Below, piece by piece: positions 24,001 through 37,300 of a stretch of DNA of 64,000 bases. Under the pieces are notes generated by a model. It made no database searches, had not been told where the DNA came from, and saw nothing but the letters and a program-made list of their open reading frames with translations. A program made the position numbers and the translations under genes. Position 1 is the stretch's first letter, and each line of letters begins with the position of its first letter. The DNA comes from Aldrovandia affinis (lineage: Eukaryota > Chordata > Actinopteri > Notacanthiformes > Halosauridae), in NCBI GenBank assembly GCA_029706075.1, contig JAINUG010000014.1, positions 3,048,001 through 3,112,000 on the forward strand. The letters are read 5' to 3'.

Positions 24001-25569
24001 TGTGTTTAACTACATGGGGCCTGTATTAATTGGGATTGACTGCATGGAATTCAGAAGGGAATATGTTGACTGGGATTGACTGTGGTTTCAGTTGTGTAGA
24101 CCAGGTTGATTGGGATCGACTATAAGGAGTTTGGTTGAGTGTGTACCATGTTGATGAGGATTGACTGTATTGAGTAGGTATTTGTGTGGACTGTATTGAT
24201 GGGAATTGGCTATAGTGAGTTGGGTATTTGGTGTGGACAGTTGAGTAGGTATTCATGTAGTCTGCTTTGGGTCTTTGTGAGTCTCACCCTGCCCATAGGT
24301 TGCCCACTGGGGTCACGGAGGTTGTAGATGGCCGTGTCAATCGAGGAGAAGGCCACCAGGGAGTTGTGCCCCGCCTTCACTTTCAGTGGCAAACTGTCCT
24401 TGGGCCTGTACAACTCCTCAGTGGCCCACAGCGTCGTCTGACCCAAAACAGGGTGAATGGAGGGAGACAGAGCAGGTGAAGACAGAGGACAGAGGCTAGA
24501 GGCAGAAATGGAGCACCTTCTTAAATGACTTTTTTTTTTTCTCTCCCCCCTCTCTCCTCTCTCCCTTTTCCCCCCCACTCTCTCTAATGATTGTCAACAA
24601 AGGAAGCACACAATTGGATACAATGCAAAATGCACAAACAAATGAACAGAAAATCAACTGGAACTGGAGGATTATCAACAGTTATGATCAGATTATCAAT
24701 TTTGGCACTGGCTGACATCAGTTTTCAATAAAATTTAAGATAATAAAAAAAAAAAGTAAAAGCAACAGTTGCAAATCAGGTGTTTATGTACCTTTAGGTC
24801 GTTGACACACTTTGCTTTAATGCCCATCCACACTGAGTCGGCCACCAGCTCCGCCCTATTCTCCCCAGTCATGATGTAGTAGACCAACAGACGGGCGGAT
24901 GGCGCCATGTCCGGTGTCACCAGGAAGTTGATGCCCTGGACATTGGCATTGTTTGGGAGGGGCACCGTCTTGAATTTTACAATCTTTCCCTTGGAGATGA
25001 TCTGGGAAACGGGACAGGAGTCATGAGGTGTCGCAGCAGAGGACCAGGGTGGGTAAAATCATGATCCCTGGGTGTGCCCTTTTTTTCAATAATTAATTAA
25101 ATTCACACAAGAAAGAGAACGAAATGAGTGTATGGCAAATAAATTAAAACAAATGTGGGAAAGAGGTAAAAAATCTGGAATGTCCCCTACTGTAATTGGT
25201 GATTAAGGTGATTACAACAAGTTAAACACATTTGTCATATAATAAGAAGCAATTGTGTGTAATTAGACATTAGCAGAAAAATAAAAAGAAGAACGTAAAA
25301 AATAACCTGGTAACTGAAGCTTCGCAGGGGGATGCTTTGGTGGAAGTAGAAGTGGATGTTGATGCTGGCATAATCGCCCACCTGCAGCTCTCGGTAGTGG
25401 GAGGCCCAGTTGATATACAGGTAGCGTTTGTTACTGGACTTGTAGGCCTCCGCAGTATACCTCAGCTTGGCCTGGCTGGTAGGAGGCAGAGCACTGTCTG
25501 CTGTCTCCAGCTTAAAGCACAGACACAGCACACTTTACTTAGCACAGACCCTGGCACAGTCACAAACAC

Positions 25570-25602
<33 letters not shown>

Positions 25603-26062
25603 GACACACACAGGCACACCACCCACCTAGCACTAACCCAGGTCCCCTTCTCATACTTGGTAGCTAATGGTGGGAATCAAGACGTGATTCCAGTTTCTTT
25701 TAACACAAACAAATCCAAAATTCAGAGAATTGTGATTTCACAGACTAATACTAGGAAACACCTGCGGCTAGGCTTAAAACGTTTCCTGTCTCTGAGTCTC
25801 AGCACTCCCTGCAGCAGTCACTATGGAGACCGGTCTGCTCTCACCATAAATGTGGCTGTTTTGGAGTCGGAGGGGAGGTTGTAGAAGAAGAGCGTTGTTC
25901 CGTCCCTCAGGCTCTTCGGGACCGTCTTCTGGTCGCTGTGATCCAGGGGCCCCGATTCTCCATCCTCCTTTGTCAGCAGTGCTGTCGCCTTCACTGGAAT
26001 GCTCTGTACAGGATGTCCTAGTGGGTCTTTCACCTGTACCTGAGAGCACCAAAAATTATTGT

Positions 26063-26093
<31 letters not shown>

Positions 26094-29000
26094 TTAGTAG
26101 AATAATGTAATTCATTCATTCATTTACTGTCCTTTACCAGGGTGAATCACAGGTAATTGCCAAGATAAAGGAAACACCAACATAGTGTGTTAGGCCACCA
26201 CTAGCCACCAGAACAGCTTCGATGCACCTTGGTATATAGATTCTACAAGTGTCTGGAATTCTATTGGAGGGATGCAACACCATTCTTCTATGAGAAATTC
26301 CATAATTTGTTGTTTTGTTGATGCTGGTGGAAAACACTGTCTCAGGAACCGCTCCAGAATCACCCATAAGTGTTCAGTTGGGTTGAGATCTGGTGACTGA
26401 AACGGCCATGGCTTACACTGTTTTCGTCCGGCTGGATATTTACAGAAGCCATTGTAGTTATGGCCCTTGCTACAGAGCACAGCAATGTGATCTTCTGCTT
26501 AAAAGCACAATTATTTGACCACTACACTACATTGCCATCCCCTTAACAGGTACTTACTGGAACCAAAGGGTGTAACAGTGATGGGGTTTGAACATGTGAC
26601 CTTCCGGCTACATTTAAAGTTCCTCAATAACCACTGCACTGACATCCACTTATCCCACATACATGGTATATATTGTATCACACACACAAGGTCGGTGAAG
26701 CCTACCCTGATGGAGTAAGGTAGTCCAGGTTTAATGAAAGGCGGGGTGGAGATCAGACCCAATGTGTATGGAAACTGACAGAACTTCACTGTGGCCAGCT
26801 CGGCCTCCTGGGATATCCCACCTGCAACGGACCATAAAAAAACAAAACTACTGTGAAGTGTCTATAGCGTTTCAAGGCACCCGACTGTAAGTTTCAAATC
26901 AGAGTGAAATGAAAAGGTGTTCAAAGGGGCTGCTGGGTAGCTCCCTCTGCAAAGACGGTGGGTTAAAGTGTGTGGATGCAAGTATCATCCAATCCAGCCA
27001 GTGCTGGCTGTGGCCAGAAGGTGTGCAAGGGTGACTGTAGCATGACTGTCATGCTGCCCAGGGACAGGGTTTCAATTGCCATCATTTATTGTCTTGCTGT
27101 AAGGCCCAGAGAAGATCTTGGGTTTTTATTTTGCGAGTATTTCAGTCTTTCAGCACCAAGGGGTCGATAGAGCCTCTATTTCAAGTCGTGCTAAACAATC
27201 ATTCAGTTATTTGCTGCAATCATTTCAGTTCATCATTAAATTACAATTTAATCAGGGACATGAGAATAATGACAGCATAATAATGGATGTCTGACGTGTA
27301 GGGTATTAAACACGGATGCAATAAATTAAAAATGTCAACCAAGAACACATGCATCGAGGAGATGTTAAATTAAGATGAGCGACCTGCTCTACAGTGTTAA
27401 CAATATTGTAAAACGAAAAAGAAAGAAAAAAAGTTTATAAAAACAGCAGCAGCTGTGAATGTCACACATTCAAATAAAGGAACGAGTTCAGTTTTCTAAA
27501 TGTTATAGTTAAATGTAATTTTCAGTTGGTTTAGTTTCCTGTCTCTTCTTCCATTGATGTTTGGCCTAGGTCAAAAATTCTGATAGTCTTTGGATGACCA
27601 AGCTGTGCTTTAGGCAAAGCTGTGTTTAGGTGAAGTTGTATTTTGCCTAAGCTACGTTGTGGTTTCATGGCAAGCTCTCTCACCGGTTGTCTCCTGCACA
27701 GTGACAGAGATGTAGAATGTCTTCCCTTCCAGCTCCTGTAGGGTGTACGGTGCATTGGGAAGTCCCTCCATAACCTTCTTTATGTTCAGGACCAACTTCA
27801 CCTCCCCGTCAATAATCTGAATTGTGGACACAAATGGAAGTGGACGTTGGGGGGGACACGTGGGCATACAGGAATTGAGTTGGGTACCCCTTCTCCAAAT
27901 ACACATGGTTTTTGGAGCTTAGTCCACCTCCACACAGATGCATGCCCACACACACACACGCACACGCAATTACTCAGGCCTAACAAGTGTATACACAAAA
28001 GCTTTAGACCTATTTCATTAAAGGCTTCACAAATCTGGGCAGTTGAGCCTGTCCGGTAACCAGGTAACCAGAGCTGGTAAAAAGTGAGGGGGTAGGCGAC
28101 TGCAGCGTTTCTTACCTCATCTCTCCTCTCTGACTCTGGTAATATGTTGGTGATGCTTCCTTCAATGTACCCAAACCTCAGGTATACATGTGCATTGGCA
28201 ACTGGCAGACCGTGGATGTACCTGTCACACAAATAACAGAGAGCACACAGGTGCACTTTCGTAAAATTATTTTTATTAATTGTCACACAACATCAACGGC
28301 ACCTACCCAACCCCCAAATCCACCTAGGGGAAAGAAAAAACTAATACAAACAGTTTGCTTAGGTGTACACTTAATCTGTGAGTGAAAATACTACAGTCCA
28401 TCCAAAACAATGACAAAACAGAAAAGATAATTGCGGCCAAAAAAACTACATTTTCTGATGGCATAAACAGCAAACACTTTTATGTTTTTGTTCTCCCACC
28501 GACACAGGAGTTTTCTATGTATCCAGGCCCTATATCTTCGTGTGAACCAGACAGCACTAAATGGCCATCAACAGAAAAAACAAGGAAACAACCACCTTGC
28601 ACAACAGCCACAACAAATCCCCAAATTCACCTTTTTAAAAAACCTCTGGAAGGGACTGTCCCCAGGTACATCATTTCATTAATGTAGCGTGCCGAAATTA
28701 TAGAAAATGTTTGTAGTCCTAACATGGCAGTTAAGAAAGTGTATGTAGTCCTAACATGGCAGTTTCTATTTGCTGAAATATTAGTCGTGACAAAAATTAT
28801 TTTGGTATTAAGACTGGGATAGACTGGAAATGGAAGAAGGATTGTAGGTAGGTAATCAGCCCAACTTGTAGACCGCATTGTCAAAAGAAGAACTGGCTGA
28901 CACCATGTGTCAGAGGAGAGCACGTGCTTGTCTACGCTCCCCCGAATTGACAGCGGAGGTTGCAGGGAGCACGGCTTAGAATATGATTGGAGAAAAATGA

Positions 29001-31306
29001 AAATAAATCATGAGCCACATGTAGGGTGACCAGTTGCCCTGCATTGTGTGGGACAGTACCGCATTTTGACTAACATTTGTACTGCTTACCACAAGGACGG
29101 ACGTTCTTAATTTTGTTAAAATAATAACATATCAGATATGATCCTCCCTGGCAACAAACATGGTTTGAGCATTCTCTTGCTTCATTACTTTTGTTATTTT
29201 CGTTAGTTACTCCGTTACTGCTTTGTTACCAAATTATTCCCACATTTTAAATATAATACAAACTTTTGCAGACATAAAATACGGATATACCCTCCCTACT
29301 CTACAACATCATCACCTGGTATCATCACAATCATCATCATTTTTGTGTAAGAAGTTGGGTTTGAGGTAAAATTCAAATTAAATATGTGGGAGCACATGTC
29401 ACTCTCGCATCTATTCCATTTCACTGCAAACCAGAAGTCCACAAGTGCACTTTAAAACCCAGTGTCATCATTCAGCTCACTCTCTCTCTCTCACGCATGC
29501 ATAAGCCCTTCCTGATCTAAGAATCAGCTCAATTCTGCACAACATCTTGCAGGGGCTTAGTCTTTGCACCAGATCTGTGGCATGTGACTCACCTGGCCGT
29601 TACTGTCAGCTTGAATGATTCAAAGTTTGCTGTGCTGATGTAGTTGACGTCTGGCTGGATAATTACGGCGATGCTAGGTAAAACTGATAGACAAAAGCTT
29701 CTCAGTAGCACGCAAAAAGCACAGTGGACACCTGGTCATACCAGGAGGTAGTGGGTGCTGAGTAAAATAATATTGCAAAGGATTCTGGGTAAGTTCAAGA
29801 TTGACAGGCAGGGAATGTTGCAGAGTTGAGAAACATTCTGGGTAATGCAGAGGCAAGGAATGTCGGGTATGAAAGAGGCAGAAGATTCCAAATAATCTAC
29901 AGGCTACAGGTGACTGCCAAAATAAAGGCACTTTGGTAACCCAGGGGGACACTCAAACAGTCCTGGCCTGCACTAGGAGAGTCCCAGCTGGGAGCAGGAG
30001 CTAAAGGGGGAGGTTAGTTCACCAAACAGAATCCCAATGACAATGAGCCAGTCGGACCCAGTGGTCTCTGATGGTGACCTTACATTTTTATGACCAGTTT
30101 TTCCTTAAAGTGCCCCCATGGGTTCACTTACCATATTCTTTGACCTCAAACTCAGCTGTAGCTGTGGTGATGAAGTCCTCAGTATAGGTGGCCTCTATTT
30201 TCCAAACTCCAAACCTGTGGAACAGAGCACACTGCCAGGTTATTTACAGTTGCTCAAATTAATGTCAATACAAGCTTAATAACAGACCCCCCCCCCCAAA
30301 AACAAACGTGTTTTTTAAGAATTTGTTTCTGAATTTTATTCCATTTTCTCCCAATTTGGTAGCCAATTACACCTGCTATTTTTCAAGGCAATCCCCTCCT
30401 TGTAATGTGAGTTCGCTGCCGTAGCCCTGTGACTGGTAGTGACGTAGGCAAAGTATCGTCTCCTCCGAGACAGCACTCGCCAGGCTGTCGACCGTAACCC
30501 GGTACTCCAGAGCCACTCCTGTGCACAGCGAACATCCTGTCGGCTTCCCTCCCCCCTCCCTGTGGCGGATAGCCAATTGCTGCCCCCGGTGGCACTCCCG
30601 GCCAGAGCCGACTCTGGTGCGACGGGGAATCGAACCCTGGTCGCCGTGGCCAGCGTCGAACGTTGTAACCACTGGACCACGTGGAGGCCCCCCCCACAAA
30701 AAGCATATTTTGAGAGTTTCTCAATCGTTAAAAAGTTGAAATGACAGCATACATTCTTGAATCACTGGACATGTGACTGACACGTATGAGCTCTCACTTT
30801 GGTTTCAGGGGGATTCTGAAGGGATTTTGCATGGAGAGGATCCCGCTGACGTCTATCAGATTCACGATGTCCACCGTCACGGCTTCAGGATCCTGTGATG
30901 TCCCAGGGGGGATTGCCATGAGAGGCAGAACTGAATCAGACTCAGTCTAGATAGTTATCACAACCTCACTGATGCACAAACTTCTATTGGCCAATAGGTG
31001 ACGTGCTGCCTTTTGTGAACAAAATACCATCAATGCCATGACACCTAAGTCGATAGCAAGTTTTGGTCTGGCCGTCTTGCTTTGTGGGTAATTTTTTTGC
31101 CCTGTAATGCTCATGAATGGTGTGATGTCATTCTCACCCACCAGGAACGTGAGGGTGACGGGTCTTTGGGCTGGCTTCAGCTCCGCGTTGAGGGAGAAAA
31201 CCCGCACCTTCACTGCAGGACCAGGAGACAGACAAGAGGGGGAGTCAAAACACACACACACACACATGCATGCACACACACACACACACCACATACACAC
31301 ATGCAT

Positions 31307-31340
<34 letters not shown>

Positions 31341-34300
31341 TTGCATGCACACATAAACACACCTGTACACACATGCATACAGACACACACACACAAACAT
31401 ACTAGCACACACAAGACACAAATACACAGTGCATGCGAGCATGATACCCGCAGGCAAGCACATGCAAAAACGATTTCAGTTTCCGCCTGTAACTCAGTCA
31501 AAACATTCCCATGATGCTCTCTGCTGCTGACCTGACTGTTCAGGGGTATACAGGGGCTTGTCAGTCTGGATGAAGAGGAAGCCATTGTCACGGGAGACAA
31601 GAAGCTTCTCCTCCGAAGTCAAGTCACCGGACTGGGCCTCCAGGTACACACTGTTGACATTCTTGGGGAGATCTGTGGGCAACAGCTGTAGAAGACCAAG
31701 AGAGAGAGAGAAAGTAGGGGACAGAGACAAAGAGAAAGAAAAAAGGAAAGTGAGAGAGAGGGGGAGAGAAAGAAGAGGGGGAGGGAATCAACCAGTGCTT
31801 GGTCCTCCTAACGGTAGTGCCATCAGTCGAAACAACATTAATTTCCTCAGCAAGGAGGAGCAAGCGCTGACCCTCAGTGTGACCACACCCTGGTGACCCT
31901 TCTCAGCTGTGAGCTTCACCGACTCAGTGGCGAACGTCTGCTTCTTGTCTGGATAGCTCTTGAGGGACACTGTGAAGGTGGAGTCCTGCTCGTAGCCGAA
32001 GAGCTGGATGACCACCCTCTCGGCTGCATCCAGTCGCAGGATTTTGGGTGCGGTGATCAGGTATCTGAGGAGGCAGGGGAATAGACAGGAGATAGAGTAG
32101 CACCCTGGTGTAGACAGGGCTGAGGTGGAAGTTCGATGGTAGAACCCGTCTCATCACTGCAATGCCCTGCATCAGTTCAGGAGAGTGCAGACAAGCATGT
32201 ACTCTCCTCTTAAGTCCATGTTGCTAGCCAGCATTTCTTATCATCCTGCAGTTTGAGCTTGTGTTGGAGGAGTGCACTGGAGAAGGCAGACTGTAAGCGC
32301 CTGATTGACCAGTGACTTTTGGTAATCCTGCTGAAAGAAGTCCTCCCCTGGGTGACGCTACAGCCAATTATGTGCCACCCCGCAGAGCTGCCAGCCTCAG
32401 TAGGCACTGGCATGGTCAGGATAATCGTTGTACAATTTTTTACTATTGCTAAAACACAATTTCTGAAACTAGAGCCCTCTTTGTCAAAACTCTACACACA
32501 AAAACCAAAAACTTATACACAAAATACAAAATATCTTGCATCTCTTGCAAAAGCAAACACTTAATTCAAAACTATATAAAATTATTTTTGCATCACAACT
32601 TTACACACAAACACCAAATAAACAACTCTTTCCACATGCCAACCGCACACTGATGTGCTAAGCATAAAACACTATTATCTAGTCTTTGGCATTTTCATTT
32701 GTAGCATGCTGTAAATATAGACTATGAACACAAATGCAATGGGGAAACAAACAAATTTGTTTATTCTCAATAACGGTATCAGACAATTATTTTAACTGAA
32801 GATTACATGATTATTGTACTGTAAACAGTAATACAGTATATTGAAATGATAGTCCATCCTGTCTTCGATGTGCATCTGGCCACAGCGCCTCATCAACATC
32901 GCAAGCGATGTCCTCTCTTGCCAAACATCGGGGGAAGTACCGTCTTGAGTGGCGTATCCAGCCTTGGCACGCCTCCACATCAATGTCGCCACAGGCCTCT
33001 TCCATCGCCTGGAGGAGAGTTGCGCGTTGGTAGGGTCGGCGGTCATACACCTAATGCCACGCCGAAAATAATTCCTCAATAGGGTTCAGGAAAGGTGAGT
33101 ATGGTGGAAGGGGGAGAACTTGAAATGGTGGGTGATTGTCAAACCAATTATGGACCACAGCAGACCGGTGGAAACTTACGTTGTCCCATATGAGAACAAA
33201 TTTGGAGTACCCTGGCACATTCCTCTGGTCATTGGGAATGAGGATGTCATGCAGGGAGTCAAGGAATGCGATAATATGGGCTGTGTTATATGGGCCAAGA
33301 GTGGCATGGTGGTGAAAGACACCATTCTGACCAATTGCAGCACACATTGTGAAGTTTCCACCATGCTGCCCAGGAACATGGACAATGGCATGCTGCCCAA
33401 TGATGTTTCTTCCCTGGTGTCTGGTTTTGGCTAGATTGAAGCCAACCTCATCAATATACACTATATGGCCAAAAGTCAGTGGACACCTGACCATCACACC
33501 TACACTATATGGCCAAAAGTCAGTGGACACCCTACTAATTATTGAGTTCAGGTGTTTCAGTCACACCCATTGCCAACAGGCACATAAAATCCAGCACATA
33601 GCCACAGACAAACATTTAGAATTCAGAATGGTTCGTAAAGAGCTCAGTGACTTTAAACGCGGCACTGTCATAGGATGCCACCTTTGCCACAAGTCAGTTG
33701 ATGAAATTTCTGCCCTACTAGATGTGCCCCTGCACAGAGCCCTGACCTCAACCCCATTGAACACCTTTGGGAGGAATTAGAATGCCGATTGCGAGCCAGG
33801 CCTAGTCGTCCAAGGTGTGATTTCGTTGCTGAGTCAGTTTGACATCCTGAATATATCCTTCAAATGCATATTGTAGACCCTTCTGTCTGCTTCTGTCTGA
33901 AATCGCTTTTTCATTTTTCCCGAAAATGTACAATATTTCTCCAGGGAGTGCAGTTAGCGACAGTGGGAGCGCCATGCTGGCTCCGAAAGCTTGACGGGCT
34001 TAGCAACAGTAACTAAGGGGGGCGGGCCTTAGCGAAGGGTCAATTCTGCAAAAACAGAATGCGAATGTTTAGGGTCTAAGATCTCCTTCTTATGAAATAC
34101 TGTAAAATCATATAGAGGGTAGGATTTCTTACCTGTTCTAATTTCGAAATGTCCTGATGGTACCTGCTACAGTGTAGCGGCTCAAATTAGGCTGGACCCT
34201 CTGACCAGCCTCCTGTAGACTCAAGCCATGGTTGATGACATGGTCAATCAAAGTGGCCCGGATCTCATCTGTGACAGTTCTTCTGACTTGTCCTCTCACC

Positions 34301-37300
34301 ACTCCTCGTCCTGTGTCCTCTTCCTCCTTCTCCTCGTCCTCCTCCTCTTCCTTTTCTTCCTAGTCCTCGTCCTCCTCTTACATGAACACCTCTTCCTCTA
34401 GCTCTAGCTCTCTCTCCAAAATTGGCCTCCATTATTGTGCACACCAAAGAGCAAATCTGAATCCTATTTATAGTGTTCAAGCTCTGATTTCTAAGTGATC
34501 TCTAAGTGATACAGGTGTTTTCACATGTGCATTCTGTGTGCAGGTGATTGATAATTGAGTGTGGTATATCAATGGCAGTGTTTAGCAAACACAGGCTTTT
34601 AGTTTTGAATGATGTGTCGAATGTAGATAACCGTGTGTAGTTATTTGCAAAAAGTGTGTTTTAGAATTTCAAACTTAGTGTAAAGCAGACAATTCGCTTA
34701 TGGTTTAGCATACCTGGTCAATAGATAGGCTACATGAGTTAATTATATGATAATAATTTTTTCATTCAATTTATGTTTTATGTATTTGGGACCATTGCTA
34801 AGCAGATACATACAAACAAAGTTGCAGTGTAAATAAGAAAAAAAAGTGTCCAGCATTTCCCCCCAATGCAAGCACTGAGCTAGAGTATCTACATCTACTT
34901 AACTTGGCTAGCATCTAAGTAAGTGGAATGTAGTTGACTTACATTAACCAGCTAACTAGCTTTGTCAAGCACAGTGGCTAGCAAACGAAAACAGTTTTTC
35001 AAATAAAAAAAGGCATAATTCCAAGTCTTGATTTAAATAAAATTAAAAATAATAATAATAATAATCAGCATATGGGTATTCAGTTTACACGTTTTATTTT
35101 AAGGTACGCCATCAAAATGCATCCATGCCAGCCATTTCTAGCTTTTGGTAATTATTGAATAAAGTATATATTATTATTAGATATTATACTCTCAGAAGTC
35201 TCCAGGATCAATCATTTAAGAATGATTTATATAAAAATTATCTCTCAGGGGAGCATGCACCCAGACCCCCCTAGCCTTCCACCCAAAACACCATTCCCCT
35301 TGTTACAATTTTACAATTCAACCAGTGTTCAATGTCCAATATACCCCGTAGGTTATTATCAGTGTTCGGGAGTAGCGGAACTACTAATTTAACTACATTT
35401 TCCAGTAACCTGTGGTAGTTTAATTACTTCCTAAATCTAGCAGCTTTCAAGTAGTTCAATTATTATTTTCGTCAAGTAGCGGGGTAGCGTGGACAAAAGT
35501 AACAAGTTACATCTCCCCAGCAGCAGCAGTATTTTTACATTTACCTTTCCTTCTCTTTTTACAAAAAATATCAAATGTCATGTGACGGCTTCAACGCAGC
35601 TGTTTAATGAGAAAGTGCAGCGGTACTTTTGGCTAATCATGGACAAGGAGGTGGAACCGCCATGGCCATACCTATCGCCATAAATGAAACTAATAAAAGA
35701 AAATGAGAAAGTATACACTTTTCAGTGCATTCTGTGCCAACCAAAGCAGAAGTTGCGCAACGCATGCAAGACACCAAGCTCGAACTTGAGAACACATATT
35801 CAGGGGAGTAGCTAGCTAACATTAGGTTGCTAATTTATCTGGTGTTTTACCATGCAACTCTAGCTAAGTACGTTAGCTGAAGGGATGGCTAAGTTGAATG
35901 TTGAACTTGGGTTTCTGGATTTGTGCACTCAAAACAGAGTTTGTGGCTTTGGTTCATTCATTAAACATCAACGAGCAAACGTGCTAGCAGGACTGCCAAG
36001 TGTCAACTTTGAGCACTCGTTTAGATTCCGTCTGTATGCAGTGGGGCCGGTGCCATTTTCTCTTGGCGGGGCGCACATAAAATAATACTTTCATATTATG
36101 TGACAGCTAGTTAGCTTAGTTAGTTAGTTAGTTTAGTCTCCATTCACGCGCTAAGCGCTTGCAGGCGCATCTTTCCATTGAAATGAATGGAGATCAAAGC
36201 ATCTTTCCCAAGGCATGGGAAAATACATGTTCAGTCCAAAGCGCAACCGCCTGTCGGACAAGAACATTGAGAGACTGCTAATGTGCCGTATGAATCAAAA
36301 GTTCTGCTGGTGACCGAGTGCTGAGTTCTGTGAGTCGGTGAGTAGCTCACACTCAGCATACCACTGACTACAGTATGAGTAGTCATACACACACACACAC
36401 ACACACACACAAAAGATGACCTAGGTACAAAAGAATGGAAAAAAGCAACAAACCAGTGCTTTTGCTCCACTGTGCATATTGGTGTACATTGTAGACTTAC
36501 TATTTACTATTCACTCAGTACTGTAGAATAGGCATCTAATCTCACCCTGGCTAGAAGCTGCTTATTGTATGACATCAGTGTTAAAACATTTTTTTAAACA
36601 TTTTACAAATTTTAATTGTGTACAACATTATAAAGACCTACTTACACTTAATTTGCATTGACGGATCTCCCTGAAAAGACTTTGTCTTAATTGTCAGAGG
36701 GAGGCACATACTGTATTTTCAGTATTGAAAATTAAGAAATTGGATTACACTTCCTTTTACAGTGTGTTAATTACCAGGTATATAGCCAGTGCTTTGTAAT
36801 TATCTGCACTTAAAGGTAATTCATTTAGAAGAGCTAAAGTAAAAGTAAGTATGTACACATTTTCCATGTACTATTTTTTCCATTAAGTAACTTCAATGTA
36901 GTTAGCTACTTTTTAAATGTAGTTTTAGTGTAGCTAACTACTTTTCTCACCATGATAGCTTTGCTGTAGCTTAACTACTTCCAGTGTGGAGTAATTGGTA
37001 GCTTAGTTAACTACATTTTCAGAGTAACTTCCCCAACATTGGTTATTATTGAGGAATATCCCTTACCCACCGCTCAACAATATCAAGGGCCCCGTGTCAA
37101 TAAACATTGTTTCACAATTTTCTCGGCGTTATTTTGGCTATTACTGCATTTTAAATAAAGTATGAACTATTCTGGATATAAAATACGGATATGATTCCCC
37201 CCACAGCTCAACAATATCCTCTGCAATCGCTTTATTATTTTTTGTTTGGTATTATTCCTTGTTATAAGGTCCATCCTCTCTGGTGCAATCATATCCAACC

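Larger units (their letters stand above)
32430..34705 (-). mobile_element. IS630/Tc1-superfamily transposon, interrupted
   Basis: About 1.6 kb of a Tc1-superfamily element with a large-type transposase, split by other repeat DNA at about 33458-34135. The outer ends resemble each other loosely as inverted repeats (words such as CTAAAACACA), so the limits are approximate. Located in c5 intron 1. Confidence 0.75.
35360..37041 (+). mobile_element. hAT transposon, 1.7 kb, internally deleted
   Basis: Flanked by a perfect 8-base duplication GTTATTAT (35352-35359 and 37042-37049), the hAT hallmark. The ends (CAGTGTTCGGGAGTAGCGG.. and ..AGTAACTTCCCCAACATTG) are imperfect inverted repeats, and the subterminal parts are rich in GTAGTTAACTAC words. 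Located in c5 intron 1. Confidence 0.92.

Noticed and set aside
30947..31600. 217-codon minus-strand open frame rich in Cys and Val
   Set aside because: Mostly a (CA)n microsatellite. Only the c5 exon 4 portion (31142-31212) is real.
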